Positions 17,186-26,158 of a DNA stretch of 64,000 bases are shown here, piece after piece; position 1 is the stretch's first letter, and each line of letters begins with the position of its first letter. Both the position numbers and the translations under genes were made by a program. Under the pieces are notes generated by a model. That model was not told where the DNA came from, made no database searches, and was given only the letters and a program-made list of their open reading frames with translations. Location of the stretch: positions 1-64,000 of the forward strand of contig CAMPKA010000010.1 in assembly GCA_946887075.1 (NCBI GenBank). Direction: 5' to 3'. This stretch comes from an uncultured Salinimicrobium sp. (GTDB taxonomy: Bacteria > Bacteroidota > Bacteroidia > Flavobacteriales > Flavobacteriaceae).

Positions 17186-17602
17186 ATGATGTCTCATGTC
17201 AAGTACCTATTAATCGGCATCCTGTTCGGAATCGTTATGTTCAAGAGTGAAGCGGCCTCCTGGTTCAGGATTTTCGAAATGTTCCAGTTTCAGTCCTTTC
17301 ACATGTATGGCATTATCGGTTCAGCACTTCTCCTGGGAATTCCTGGCGTTTGGCTGGTTAAGAAATACGAGCTGAAAAGCCGGAATAATGAAGTTATCAA
17401 GTTTACTCCTAAAACCGGAGGTTATAAGAGCTATTTATTTGGAGGAATTCTTTTCGGCTTAGGATGGGCGTTGGCGGGATCTTGTCCAGGTCCCATATAT
17501 ACCCTAATCGGGGCGGGATACTGGCCGGTCCTCGTGGTGCTTTTAGGCGCCCTGGTCGGAACCCTCAGCTATGGAATAGCCAGGGAGAAACTGCCTCATT
17601 GA
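17186..17602 (+). CDS. DUF6691/YeeE-like transporter, second subunit
   Basis: 138-residue membrane protein with about four helices. Its C-terminal half holds the paired motif GWALAGSCPGPIYTLIGAGYWP, the counterpart of GGCTSGH in the upstream gene, with a conserved Cys in GSCPGP. Two half-size genes of this kind correspond to one full-length YeeE. Start: ATG at 17186 directly follows the preceding stop; a second ATG at 17189 is equally possible. Confidence 0.85.
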   Translation: MMSHVKYLLIGILFGIVMFKSEAASWFRIFEMFQFQSFHMYGIIGSALLLGIPGVWLVKKYELKSRNNEVIKFTPKTGGYKSYLFGGILFGLGWALAGSCPGPIYTLIGAGYWPVLVVLLGALVGTLSYGIAREKLPH

Positions 17603-17712
17603 GTGCGCGTTAATGCGGGACTGGAGGAACATGATCGGAGCGAGGAAAGGCATCTGCAATTGAAACGATGAATGTCTTAAAAATACAATGCAGGTAAAAT
17701 ACCTAGGAATAT

Positions 17713-18684
17713 ATGAATAGGAGAAATTTTATCAGGAAGGCCGGGATAGCTGGCGTTGGTCTTCCTGTTATCACCAATGGACTTTCCACAGATTTTAGTG
17801 GTCTTGACGGTTTTTGGAAGAGCAACCCTGTGAGCGTGACTACCTGGAATTTTGAAAAGGCGAATCGGGTTGCAGGGGAAATGTTAGACCAGGGTCACAA
17901 AGCTCTCGATGCAGTGGAGCAGGGGATAAGGATAGAGGAGTCCAATGTCGACAATCATACTGTCGGGAAAGGGGGAGCCCCGGACAGGGATGGTAATGTC
18001 ACCCTGGACGCGTGTATAATGGCACCTGACGGGGATTTCGGAAGTGTGGTCTTCCTCCAGAACATCGAACATCCGATCTCGGTGGCCAGGAAGGTCATGG
18101 AGGAAACGCCGCACACCATGCTTGCGGGGAAAGGGGCCTACCAATTCGCTCTGGACCAGGGATTTGAACCGCAAAAGCTGCTGACCCCAGAGGCTGAGGC
18201 CCGATGGAAGAATTGGCTGACGAAGAAGGAATATAAACCCATCATCAATATCGAGAACCACGATACCATCGGTATGCTTTGTCTTGATGAACATGGTGAC
18301 ATAGCTGGGGGTTGCAGTACTTCAGGCCTGGCTTACAAAATGCACGGCAGGATCGGGGACTCTCCGATCATCGGATCAGGTCTTTTTATAGACAACGAGG
18401 TGGGGGGTGCAGTCGCAACAGGCCTTGGTGAGGAAATCATGAAAAATGTCAGCACCTTCCTGATTGTGGAACTCATGAGGAGCGGAAAATCTCCACAGGA
18501 GGCCTGTCAACTCGCCGTTGAACGCATCGTCAGGAGAAACTCCGAGTTCCGGAATTTCCAAGTGGCTTTTCTCGCCCTGAACAAGAAGGGAGAAGTAGGA
18601 GCCTTCTGTATCCATCCCGGCTTCATGTACAGTAGGTATGCCAACAGGCAGACCAAAGAGATCAGGAGTTCTTCCTTGCTGTAA
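17713..18684 (+). CDS. N4-(beta-N-acetylglucosaminyl)-L-asparaginase / isoaspartyl peptidase family Ntn-hydrolase
   Basis: 323-residue Ntn-hydrolase made as a precursor that cleaves itself before a catalytic Thr, here T185 in NHDTIGM. Downstream substrate-binding blocks GGCSTSGLAYKMHGRIGDSPIIGSG and GGAVATGLGEE fit the glycosylasparaginase branch, which removes GlcNAc from asparagine or cleaves related amides. The N-terminus NRRNFIRKAG plus a hydrophobic stretch looks like a twin-arginine signal, so it probably acts in the periplasm. The gene stands alone between the YeeE pair and convergent gltD. Confidence 0.9.
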   Translation: MNRRNFIRKAGIAGVGLPVITNGLSTDFSGLDGFWKSNPVSVTTWNFEKANRVAGEMLDQGHKALDAVEQGIRIEESNVDNHTVGKGGAPDRDGNVTLDACIMAPDGDFGSVVFLQNIEHPISVARKVMEETPHTMLAGKGAYQFALDQGFEPQKLLTPEAEARWKNWLTKKEYKPIINIENHDTIGMLCLDEHGDIAGGCSTSGLAYKMHGRIGDSPIIGSGLFIDNEVGGAVATGLGEEIMKNVSTFLIVELMRSGKSPQEACQLAVERIVRRNSEFRNFQVAFLALNKKGEVGAFCIHPGFMYSRYANRQTKEIRSSSLL

Positions 18685-18765
18685 AACACATTAATCCGGC
18701 ACCCTCCACGCCACCCCTACTGGAACCAACCAACACATGAGCATGAAGGGGATTGGTTCAATGTC

Positions 18766-20223
18766 TTAGGCTGCCGGTAAATCCCCTTCGCCTTTGGTGG
18801 GAAGTTCAGTGGAGCCCATAAGGTATTCATCCACGCTTCTTGCGGCCTCCCGTCCTTCTGAGATCGCCCATACGATCAGGGATTGCCCACGCCGCATATC
18901 CCCTGCCGTAAAGATATGGGGGACGCTGGTCTGGTAATTTCCCTCTGCCTTGATATTGGTATTCTCGTCTACCTCAAGGCCAAGTTTTTGACTCAGCGTT
19001 TCTTCCGGACCAGTGAAGCCCAGGGCGAGGAGGGCCAGGTCACATGGCCATTCTTTTTCCGTCCCTGGAATTTCCTGCAAACGATATCCTTCCTGGTCCT
19101 TTATCCATTCGACTTCTATCGTCTTAAGAGCAGTAAGCTTTCCGCTATCGTCGGTCTTGAATTCCTTAGTGGATATGCTCCAGTTCCTGTTTACGCCTTC
19201 CTCATGGGAAGAGGTCGTCTTAAGGGTGAAAGGCCAGTATGGCCAGGGACTTGCATCCGTTCGACTTTCAGAGGGCATGGGCATGATCTCGAAATTCGTG
19301 ACAGATTTCGCACCGTGACGGTTGGAGGTCCCGACACAGTCTGAACCTGTATCCCCACCTCCAATCACAATGACATGCTTGTCCTTGGCATGGAGCGCTT
19401 CAGTCGGTTGCGCGATGCCATCCACCACTTCATTGTTTCTTTTAAGGAAATCCATTGCCTGAACGACTCCGGGGTTATCTGCCCCGGGAATGGGTAAATT
19501 TCTTTTTCTGGTTGCCCCACCGCATAGCACTACAGCATCAAACTGATCAAGTTTTTCAACTTCGTAGTTGACCCCAACATGCACGTTTGTTCTGAACGTT
19601 ATTCCTTCCTGTTCCAGTATCTCCAGACGGCGGTCGATTACCCACTTCTCCATTTTAAAATCGGGTATTCCATAGCGTAACAGGCCGCCTATTTTTTTAT
19701 CCCGCTCAAAAACCGTTACCTCGTGTCCTGCGCGGTTAAGTTGCTGGGCTGCGGCAAGCCCGGCCGGGCCAGAACCTATTACAGCCACTTTTTTGCCAGA
19801 GCGCTGTTCTGGGGGCATTGGCCTGATCCAGCCTTCCTTGAATCCGCGTTCCGGAATATATTTTTCAATAAGCTCTATGGCGACAGGCGGTTTGATGATT
19901 CCTAATACACATGCTGATTCGCAGGGCGCCGGACATAGCCTTCCCGTAAATTCAGGGAAGTTGTTTGTGGCGTGCAGAATTTCCAGGGCTTCTTTCCAGT
20001 CATTCTTGTAAACGGCGGTATTAAAATCCGGGATAAGGTTTCCCAGGGGACACCCGCTATGGCAGAAGGGAATTCCACAATCCATACAACGAGCCCCTTG
20101 CTCATTGAGTTCCTCCTCTGATAATTCCTGGGTGAATTCCTTATAATCCTTGACTCTGTCTGAGACCGGCCGCGTTTGTTCGGCAACCCGGTTATAGGTT
20201 AAAAATCCTTTTAATTTTTCCAT
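18766..20223 (-). CDS. gltD: Glutamate synthase small subunit
   Basis: 485-residue subunit that passes electrons from NADPH through FAD and Fe-S centres to the large subunit. The N-terminal cysteine cluster CMDCGIPFCHSGCPLGN (from about 46) and a further CPAPCESAC bind [4Fe-4S] centres. The FAD-binding VIGSGPAGLAAAQQL and NAD(P)-binding VIGGGDTGSDCVGT motifs follow. It lies 4 bp downstream of gltB, so they form an operon. Confidence 0.97.
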   Translation of the reverse strand: MEKLKGFLTYNRVAEQTRPVSDRVKDYKEFTQELSEEELNEQGARCMDCGIPFCHSGCPLGNLIPDFNTAVYKNDWKEALEILHATNNFPEFTGRLCPAPCESACVLGIIKPPVAIELIEKYIPERGFKEGWIRPMPPEQRSGKKVAVIGSGPAGLAAAQQLNRAGHEVTVFERDKKIGGLLRYGIPDFKMEKWVIDRRLEILEQEGITFRTNVHVGVNYEVEKLDQFDAVVLCGGATRKRNLPIPGADNPGVVQAMDFLKRNNEVVDGIAQPTEALHAKDKHVIVIGGGDTGSDCVGTSNRHGAKSVTNFEIMPMPSESRTDASPWPYWPFTLKTTSSHEEGVNRNWSISTKEFKTDDSGKLTALKTIEVEWIKDQEGYRLQEIPGTEKEWPCDLALLALGFTGPEETLSQKLGLEVDENTNIKAEGNYQTSVPHIFTAGDMRRGQSLIVWAISEGREAARSVDEYLMGSTELPTKGEGDLPAA

Positions 20224-20227
20224 TTTT

Positions 20228-23200
20228 CTAAGCTGTTCTTAATTCCGTTTCTGCTTTTCTCATTCTTTCCTCCTCAAGAAGTTTCAGGGCCTTTTTGTAC
20301 TCTATAGGCATAACTTTTATGAAATTCAAAGCGTTTTCCTTCCAGTTGCCGAGAATATTCCCCGCGATTTCACTCCCGGTGTAAGCCTGGTGCTTTTCAA
20401 CCAAAGCCTTCAATTCCAGGAGATCCTCCGGAGAAGGTTCCTCCAGTCCGATCATTTCCAGGTTGAAGTTCCGGTCATCCAGTTCACCATTGAAGTTGTA
20501 TATATAGGCGATCCCTCCGCTCATCCCGGCTCCGAAATTCCGACCAATCCTTCCAAGGATCACCGCAATCCCTCCTGTCATATATTCACAACCATGATCT
20601 CCGATTCCCTCAATCACTGCTTTCGCTCCCGAGTTTCGCACACAGAAGCGCTCTCCCCCAACTCCATTGATAAAGGCTTCCCCGCTGGTGGCGCCATAGA
20701 GGGCCACATTCCCGATTATGATATTCTCGCCTGACCTGAAAGTGGCCTTTTCGGGTTTTCTGACGGAAAGCGTTGCCCCGCTGAGTCCTTTTCCAAAGTA
20801 GTCATTGGTATTTCCTATGACATTCAGGGTCAGCCCTCTGGTAGAGAATGCACCAAAGCTTTGTCCGGCTGCTCCCCTGAAATTGATCGTCAGCGTATTT
20901 TCGGGCAATCCCTTGGCACCATGAATTTTGGTAATCTCATTGCTCAACAAGGCCCCGGTGGTCCTGTTTACATTAGTGATGGCAAAATTAAGGCTCATTC
21001 GCTCCTTCCTGTAGATCGCAGGGTGTGCCGCTTTAAGGATATCAAAGTCCAGCACCATATCTAGCCCATGATCCTGACCTTGTGTGTTATACAGGGGAGT
21101 ATCCTCTGCAATCGCTGGTTTGTAGAGAATGCTGGAAAGATCGACACCCTGAGCCTTGTAATGATCTATGGCGTGATCCATATCGAGCTTCTGGCTCTGT
21201 CCGACCATCTCATCCATGGTCCTGAACCCAAGGTCGGCCATGATCTGCCTGAGTTCCTGCGCGACGAAATACATGAAATTGATGACGTGTTCGGGAGTTC
21301 CCTTGAAATTTTTTCGTAATTCAGGATCCTGGGTGGCGATTCCCACCGGGCAGGTATTGAGGTGACAGGCCCGCATCATAATACATCCAGAAGCCACCAG
21401 AGGTGCCGTGGAGAATCCAAATTCCTCCGCTCCCAAAAGACAGGCCACTGCAACGTCACGCCCGGTTTTCAACTGGCCATCACATTCCACAACGATACGG
21501 CTTCTGAGATCGTTGAGAAGCAAGGTCTGCTGAACTTCCGCTATTCCGAGTTCCCACGGAAGACCGGCATGCCTGAGGGAGGTGAGGGGAGAGGCGCCTG
21601 TCCCTCCGTCGTAACCTGAGATGAGGACGACATCTGCCTTGGCTTTTGCTACTCCGGCAGCGATGGTGCCCACCCCGATCTTGGAGACAAGTTTGACATT
21701 TATACGGGCTTCCCGGTTTGCGTTTTTCAGATCAAATATCAGCTGTGCCAGATCCTCTATGGAATAGATGTCGTGATGGGGTGGTGGTGAGATCAGTCCG
21801 ACATAAGGGGTGGAATTTCGGGTTTTCGCGATTTCCGGATTTACTTTAGGTCCGGGCAACTGTCCCCCCTCGCCTGGTTTGGCCCCCTGGGCCATCTTGA
21901 TTTGTATTTCCTGTGCACTGGTCAGGTAATCAATCGAAACGCCGAATCTTCCCGAGGCCACCTGCTTAATCGCAGAATTTCTCCAGTTCCCGTCAGTGCT
22001 TTTATGAAACCGATCGGGATCCTCTCCACCTTCTCCGGAATTGCTTTTTCCCTTCATCCGGTTCATGGCAATAGCGAGATTTTCATGAGCCTCTCTGCTT
22101 ATAGATCCGAAGGACATGGCGCCGGTCTTGAACCGCTTCACGATTTCATTCCAGGGCTCCACTTCTTCAATCGGAACAGGGTTCAGGTCCCTGAACCTGA
22201 ACATCCCGCGTAGAGTCATTAGATTTTCACTTTGCTCATTGATCAGCCTGGAGTATTCCTCGTATGCCTGGGTGCTGTTTTGTTTTACTGCCTGTTGGAG
22301 CTTGGCCACACTTGCAGGATTGAACATGTGCCGCTCCCCATTTCTTCTCCATCGGTAATCCCCACCGATCTCCAGATCTGAACCAGCGCCTTTATCTGCC
22401 TTAAAAGCATTTCGATATCTTTTCTGTATTTCTTTTTCTACTTCATAAAGGCCGATACCTTCAATCCTGGTCGGGGTCCCGGTGAAGTATTTCTGGACAA
22501 ACTTCCTGTTGAGCCCAAGGATCTCAAAGATCTGGGATCCGCGGTAGGAATGGAGCGTGGAGATCCCGATCTTATTCATGATCTTCAGTATTCCTTTTCC
22601 AATTGCAGCATTGAAGTTCTGGACCGCCACTTCAGGATCCTCAAAATCCAGCTCTTTTCTTTGGACCAGGTCATAGATTACCTCGTTTACCATATAAGGA
22701 TTGACGGCGCTGGCCCCATATCCGAAAAGGAGGGCAAAATGATGGGGCTCCCTCGGCTCTGCCGATTCCACTACGATGTCGAAAGCTGATCTCCGCTTTT
22801 GTTTGCTCATGGTATGATGGACGAAGGATGTGGCGAGCAGGGAAGGTATAGGCGCCAGACCAGGGGCGACATTTCTGTCGGATAGAATAATGATGTTACA
22901 GCCCCCGTCGATGGCTTTATTGATCTCCGCGATCATCATCTCTAGCCGTTCTTCAAGACCATTCAGGCCTTTGCCGGCTTCGTAAAGCATCGAAATGGCT
23001 TCAGCCTTAAAGCCGCACTTTTCTATATGTTTGATTTTATCGAGATCTTCGTTGGAGATCACAGGATTTTGGATCATGAGCCTTTTTGCATGCTCCGGGA
23101 TAATCTGAAATAAATTCCGGTCTTCCCCGATTGAGAGGCTGATATCCGTCACGATTTCCTCCCGTATCCCATCCAGAGGCGGATTGGTTACCTGTGCAAA

Positions 23201-24751
23201 TAGCTGTTTAAAATAGTTGAACAGTAGCTGTGGCCGGTCCGAGAGTACGGCCAGAGGAATATCGGCACCCATCGAACCTATGGCTTCTTTGGCCTGGGAA
23301 GCCATAGGGACGATGATCGTACGGATATCCTCCAGGGTGTATCCGAACAATTTTTGACGCGTCCTGAAATCCACCTGTTCGACAGGATTTTTGTTTCCTG
23401 TGTAGGAAACCTCCGCAAGGGGAAGAAGGTTCTCCTTCAGCCACCGCTTGTATGGCCTTTGTGATACGATGTTCTCCTTAACCTCTTCGTCTTCAATAAT
23501 CCTTCCCTCGTTCATGTCTACGAGAAACATCCGGCCTGGTTCAAGACGACCGTGGCGCTCAACATTCTCAGGATCTATCTCCACAACTCCCGTTTCAGAA
23601 GCCATCACGACATAGCCGTCTTTGGTAACGGTGTATCTGGAGGGCCTTAAACCGTTTCGGTCGAGAAGTGCACCAATATAGTTGCCATCGGTAAAAGGAA
23701 TAGAGGCGGGACCATCCCAGGGTTCCATGATGCAGGAATTATATTGGTAGAAGGCCTTCTTGTCCTCAGTCATCAGGGGATTTTTTTCCCAGGCTTCGGG
23801 AACCATCATCATTATAGCTTCCGGAAGGGAACGGCCGGTATGGAGCAGTAGTTCCAGCACCAGATCCATGGAAGCGGAATCAGATTTACCTTCCGGGGCA
23901 ATGGGAGTGATCTCCTTGACGTAATCCCCGAGGAGCTCGCTATCGAAGAGTTCCTCCCTGGCTTTCATACGACTCAGGTTTCCCCGAAGCGTATTGATCT
24001 CTCCGTTATGGCACATATATCTAAAAGGCTGGGCCAGATCCCAACTGGGAAAGGTATTGGTGGAAAATCGTTGGTGTACCAGGGCGAGTTTGGTAACGAG
24101 ATCTGGGTCGTTTAAATCCAAATAGTACCGGTTGATGTCCTCAGGCATGAGGAGTCCTTTATATATAAGTGTGGTCGTGGAGAGACTCGAAACATAGAAG
24201 TAAGGGGCCTCTGACAGGGGAGAACCGCTGATGTTGTGTTCGGCGATCTTCCGTGCTGCCAATAGACGGGCTCCGAATTCCCTTTCCGAGAGATCCCCAC
24301 CCTTCCCGATGAAGATCTGCTGTACATTAGGCTCGCTTTGGGCAGCAATGCTGCCAAGATAGGAGTCGTCCACAGGAACTTTCCTCCAACCCAGAATATT
24401 CAGCTTCTGTCTTAATACCTGCTTTTCAAATTCCTCCTGAATAAGTCTTCGCTGGTTTTCGGAAGGTGGCAGGAAGACCATGCCGACCGCATATTCTCTT
24501 GGCTCGGGAAGTTCAAAATGGCACTTTTTTTTAAAAAAGGCGTGGGGAATTTCAATTAGAATTCCCGCGCCATCGCCGGTTCTGCCATCAGCACTTACCG
24601 CACCACGATGTTCGAGCCTGACCAGAATTTCCAGGGCTTTATGAATGATTCCATTGGTTCTTTTGCCTTTCAGGTTGCAGATGAAACCTGCACCACAATT
24701 GTCGCGTTCAAATTCGGGATGGTATAATCCCTGTTGTTTTTTCGCCATCAT
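20228..24751 (-). CDS. gltB: Glutamate synthase large subunit
   Basis: 1507-residue enzyme converting glutamine and 2-oxoglutarate to two glutamates. The N-terminal class II amidotransferase domain has its nucleophile Cys in RDNCGAGF near residue 19. Short N-terminal residues before this Cys imply propeptide removal. Then come the central domain, the FMN-binding synthase domain (GAKPGEGGQLPGPKV, SGYDGGTGASPLTS), a 3Fe-4S cysteine cluster (CIMMRACHLNTCPVGIATQ) and the C-terminal GXGXG beta-helix with repeated G-rich turns. Start is either of two adjacent ATGs. With type III glutamine synthetase at 58.5 kb this covers ammonia assimilation. Confidence 0.98.
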   Translation of the reverse strand: MMAKKQQGLYHPEFERDNCGAGFICNLKGKRTNGIIHKALEILVRLEHRGAVSADGRTGDGAGILIEIPHAFFKKKCHFELPEPREYAVGMVFLPPSENQRRLIQEEFEKQVLRQKLNILGWRKVPVDDSYLGSIAAQSEPNVQQIFIGKGGDLSEREFGARLLAARKIAEHNISGSPLSEAPYFYVSSLSTTTLIYKGLLMPEDINRYYLDLNDPDLVTKLALVHQRFSTNTFPSWDLAQPFRYMCHNGEINTLRGNLSRMKAREELFDSELLGDYVKEITPIAPEGKSDSASMDLVLELLLHTGRSLPEAIMMMVPEAWEKNPLMTEDKKAFYQYNSCIMEPWDGPASIPFTDGNYIGALLDRNGLRPSRYTVTKDGYVVMASETGVVEIDPENVERHGRLEPGRMFLVDMNEGRIIEDEEVKENIVSQRPYKRWLKENLLPLAEVSYTGNKNPVEQVDFRTRQKLFGYTLEDIRTIIVPMASQAKEAIGSMGADIPLAVLSDRPQLLFNYFKQLFAQVTNPPLDGIREEIVTDISLSIGEDRNLFQIIPEHAKRLMIQNPVISNEDLDKIKHIEKCGFKAEAISMLYEAGKGLNGLEERLEMMIAEINKAIDGGCNIIILSDRNVAPGLAPIPSLLATSFVHHTMSKQKRRSAFDIVVESAEPREPHHFALLFGYGASAVNPYMVNEVIYDLVQRKELDFEDPEVAVQNFNAAIGKGILKIMNKIGISTLHSYRGSQIFEILGLNRKFVQKYFTGTPTRIEGIGLYEVEKEIQKRYRNAFKADKGAGSDLEIGGDYRWRRNGERHMFNPASVAKLQQAVKQNSTQAYEEYSRLINEQSENLMTLRGMFRFRDLNPVPIEEVEPWNEIVKRFKTGAMSFGSISREAHENLAIAMNRMKGKSNSGEGGEDPDRFHKSTDGNWRNSAIKQVASGRFGVSIDYLTSAQEIQIKMAQGAKPGEGGQLPGPKVNPEIAKTRNSTPYVGLISPPPHHDIYSIEDLAQLIFDLKNANREARINVKLVSKIGVGTIAAGVAKAKADVVLISGYDGGTGASPLTSLRHAGLPWELGIAEVQQTLLLNDLRSRIVVECDGQLKTGRDVAVACLLGAEEFGFSTAPLVASGCIMMRACHLNTCPVGIATQDPELRKNFKGTPEHVINFMYFVAQELRQIMADLGFRTMDEMVGQSQKLDMDHAIDHYKAQGVDLSSILYKPAIAEDTPLYNTQGQDHGLDMVLDFDILKAAHPAIYRKERMSLNFAITNVNRTTGALLSNEITKIHGAKGLPENTLTINFRGAAGQSFGAFSTRGLTLNVIGNTNDYFGKGLSGATLSVRKPEKATFRSGENIIIGNVALYGATSGEAFINGVGGERFCVRNSGAKAVIEGIGDHGCEYMTGGIAVILGRIGRNFGAGMSGGIAYIYNFNGELDDRNFNLEMIGLEEPSPEDLLELKALVEKHQAYTGSEIAGNILGNWKENALNFIKVMPIEYKKALKLLEEERMRKAETELRTA

Positions 24752-25068
24752 TTACGCTTTTTCTCCTTTTATTCCGCAGCAAATTACCCATTTTGATGGT
24801 TAAAAGTAACCAAAAAGGCGGTTTTAGCATTATAAATGTAAATTTCGGAATTACAAGGGAAATGATTTTCGATTTGACATTTTTCCTCCTCCTCAATGGG
24901 AAATCCGCAATTCCAAAGAAAATCCCGAAATCAGGGAAATGAGAAAATCGATCGGTTTTTAAAAACTTAAACGGAAGAGAATTCTGAATCAGAGTAAATA
25001 CTAGGAGGCTTAACAGCCAAGGGGGATAAACAACTGCATAATTCACTGCCTGTAGAACCCGAAATACA
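24752..25068. other. 317-bp non-coding stretch upstream of gltB
   Basis: Very A+T-rich leader of gltB on the minus strand, then sequence without a supported gene. A minus-strand frame (24708-25046) overlaps gltB in another frame and has no family signature. The gltB promoter must lie here; a TTACTTTT-like element on the minus strand near 24804 is possible but weak. Confidence 0.4.
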
Positions 25069-25185
25069 GAACATTTCTATACAATTTCTAACGGGGTGCA
25101 GGCCTTAAAGGAGGTAAATCTATCTATTCCTACAGAACTGTACGGATTCTTGGGGCCCAACGGAGCAGGAAAATCGTCAAAATAG
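25069..25185 (+). pseudogene. Remnant of an ABC-2 type transporter ATPase (N-terminal fragment)
   Basis: The plus frame ending at TAG 25183-25185 reads TISNGVQALKEVNLSIP and then GFLGPNGAGKSS. This is the start of an ABC ATPase up to and including Walker A (GPNGAGKS). It has no start codon, stops right after Walker A, and the next ~55 bp look like out-of-frame decay. No signature motif or Walker B follows. The remaining part is missing, replaced by the XRE gene on the other strand. This is a scar of deletion or rearrangement. Confidence 0.75.
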
Positions 25186-25249
25186 TAATTTTGTCCGGAC
25201 CCAACTGGACCAGACTATCGGGAAATGACCGCCCTAGAGTAGAGGATGT

Positions 25250-25468
25250 TTAGAAAAACTCCTTCAGGTCGACCCGGAAGAATTTGGCCAGGGAGTACAA
25301 GGTGCCTACAGTAGGATTGCTTTCTCCTCTTTCAATTCTTCCGATCTGATTGGCTGATTTGCCCACTTCAAGGCCTAATTTGAACTGAGAAATCCCTTTC
25401 TCCTGTCGCTTCTCTTTGACGAAATTGCCTATATGCTGCAGCAATTCCTTGCAATTTGAATCTTTCAT
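25250..25468 (-). CDS. XRE-family helix-turn-helix regulator
   Basis: 72-residue single-domain DNA-binding protein starting MKDSNCKELLQHIGNF. The HTH_3 fold is clear: VKEKRQEKGISQFKLGLEVGKSANQIGRIERGESNPTVGTLYSLAKFFRVDLKEFF. Many such short XRE proteins act as repressors in mobile or accessory regions, or as partners of adjacent genes. ATG 25468 is preferred over the longer frame to 25555, which would run through a palindrome and has no HTH-family residues. Its target may be the 18-bp palindrome 34 bp upstream. Confidence 0.85.
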   Translation of the reverse strand: MKDSNCKELLQHIGNFVKEKRQEKGISQFKLGLEVGKSANQIGRIERGESNPTVGTLYSLAKFFRVDLKEFF

Positions 25469-25501
25469 AAAATAAAAATTGGGATTATTATAACATTTTT
25501 T

Positions 25502-25519
25502 CAACACATATATGTGTTG
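25502..25519. promoter_or_regulatory. Perfect 18-bp palindrome, putative XRE operator
   Basis: CAACACATATATGTGTTG is fully self-complementary. It lies 34 bp upstream of the XRE start and just before two plus-strand TATATTTG elements, so bound protein could affect transcription both ways. Operator role is inferred from position. Confidence 0.5.
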
Positions 25520-25534
25520 GTATGTATTTTTTTC

Positions 25535-25562
25535 TATATTTGGGCCCAGTGACATATATTTG
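25535..25562 (+). promoter_or_regulatory. Two TATATTTG -7 elements facing away from the XRE gene
   Basis: TATATTTG occurs at 25535-25542 and 25555-25562 on the plus strand, both exact TAnnTTTG matches. No recognised gene follows for about 600 bp, only a 24-codon frame at 25643. Confidence 0.45.
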
Positions 25563-26158
25563 CGAATCTTCTTAAAGCATTAGAAGCATTTCGCTTTGAA
25601 TCTCGAACAGAAAACTGGCTATTTTCAAAAAACCACGAGATTATGAGTGAAAATGCTCACGACCCGGGCGTGGGCTCACTTAGACGTGGTAAGGTATGCC
25701 AGTACCTCTGTTCGTAGAAGTTGAGTACCGCGCCTTCTCGGTTTCAGACCTTTGGTTGTCCCCCCGGTGCTCAATCTTCATCCTCAAAGCTTAAGCTTCC
25801 AGTCCTGAAGCTTCACAATTTGAAATTCTGCTTTGTCATATCCGGAAATTAGCCTCTCGACAAGGAATAGGCAAAGCAACCAAAGGGTGTCTAATCTGAC
25901 CATTAGAACCCGTGGGAAAAACCATTTCAGTTCAAGCGGCTGTCGTGGTGACGGGTGGGTGGGAAAAAAATTAGTAACAAAATAAACATGCCAATGAAAC
26001 AGGATTGATCCATCTCCAGCCGTGACCCCCTACATCAGGCTTCATTACTGTTCAAGGAACAGGTAATGGACTTAAAACAGGCCTTCCAAGTTCTTTTGGC
26101 GAAGCATCAAGAAAGGCCGGAATTAAACAAATCTCAATTCATTTAACACTACTAAATT
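25563..26158. other. 596-bp stretch upstream of susC with no clear gene
   Basis: No supported gene. The only short frame of note is 25643-25717 on the plus strand: ATG to TAG, 24 codons, with a basic centre and two Cys near its end. The last ~60 bp are A+T-rich leader of susC without a good TAnnTTTG. The rest does not resemble any family I know. Confidence 0.4.

Noticed and set aside
25250..25555. Longer form of the XRE protein (101 residues)
   Set aside because: The extra N-terminal residues are encoded over the palindrome and have no HTH-like content; ATG 25468 gives the standard fold.
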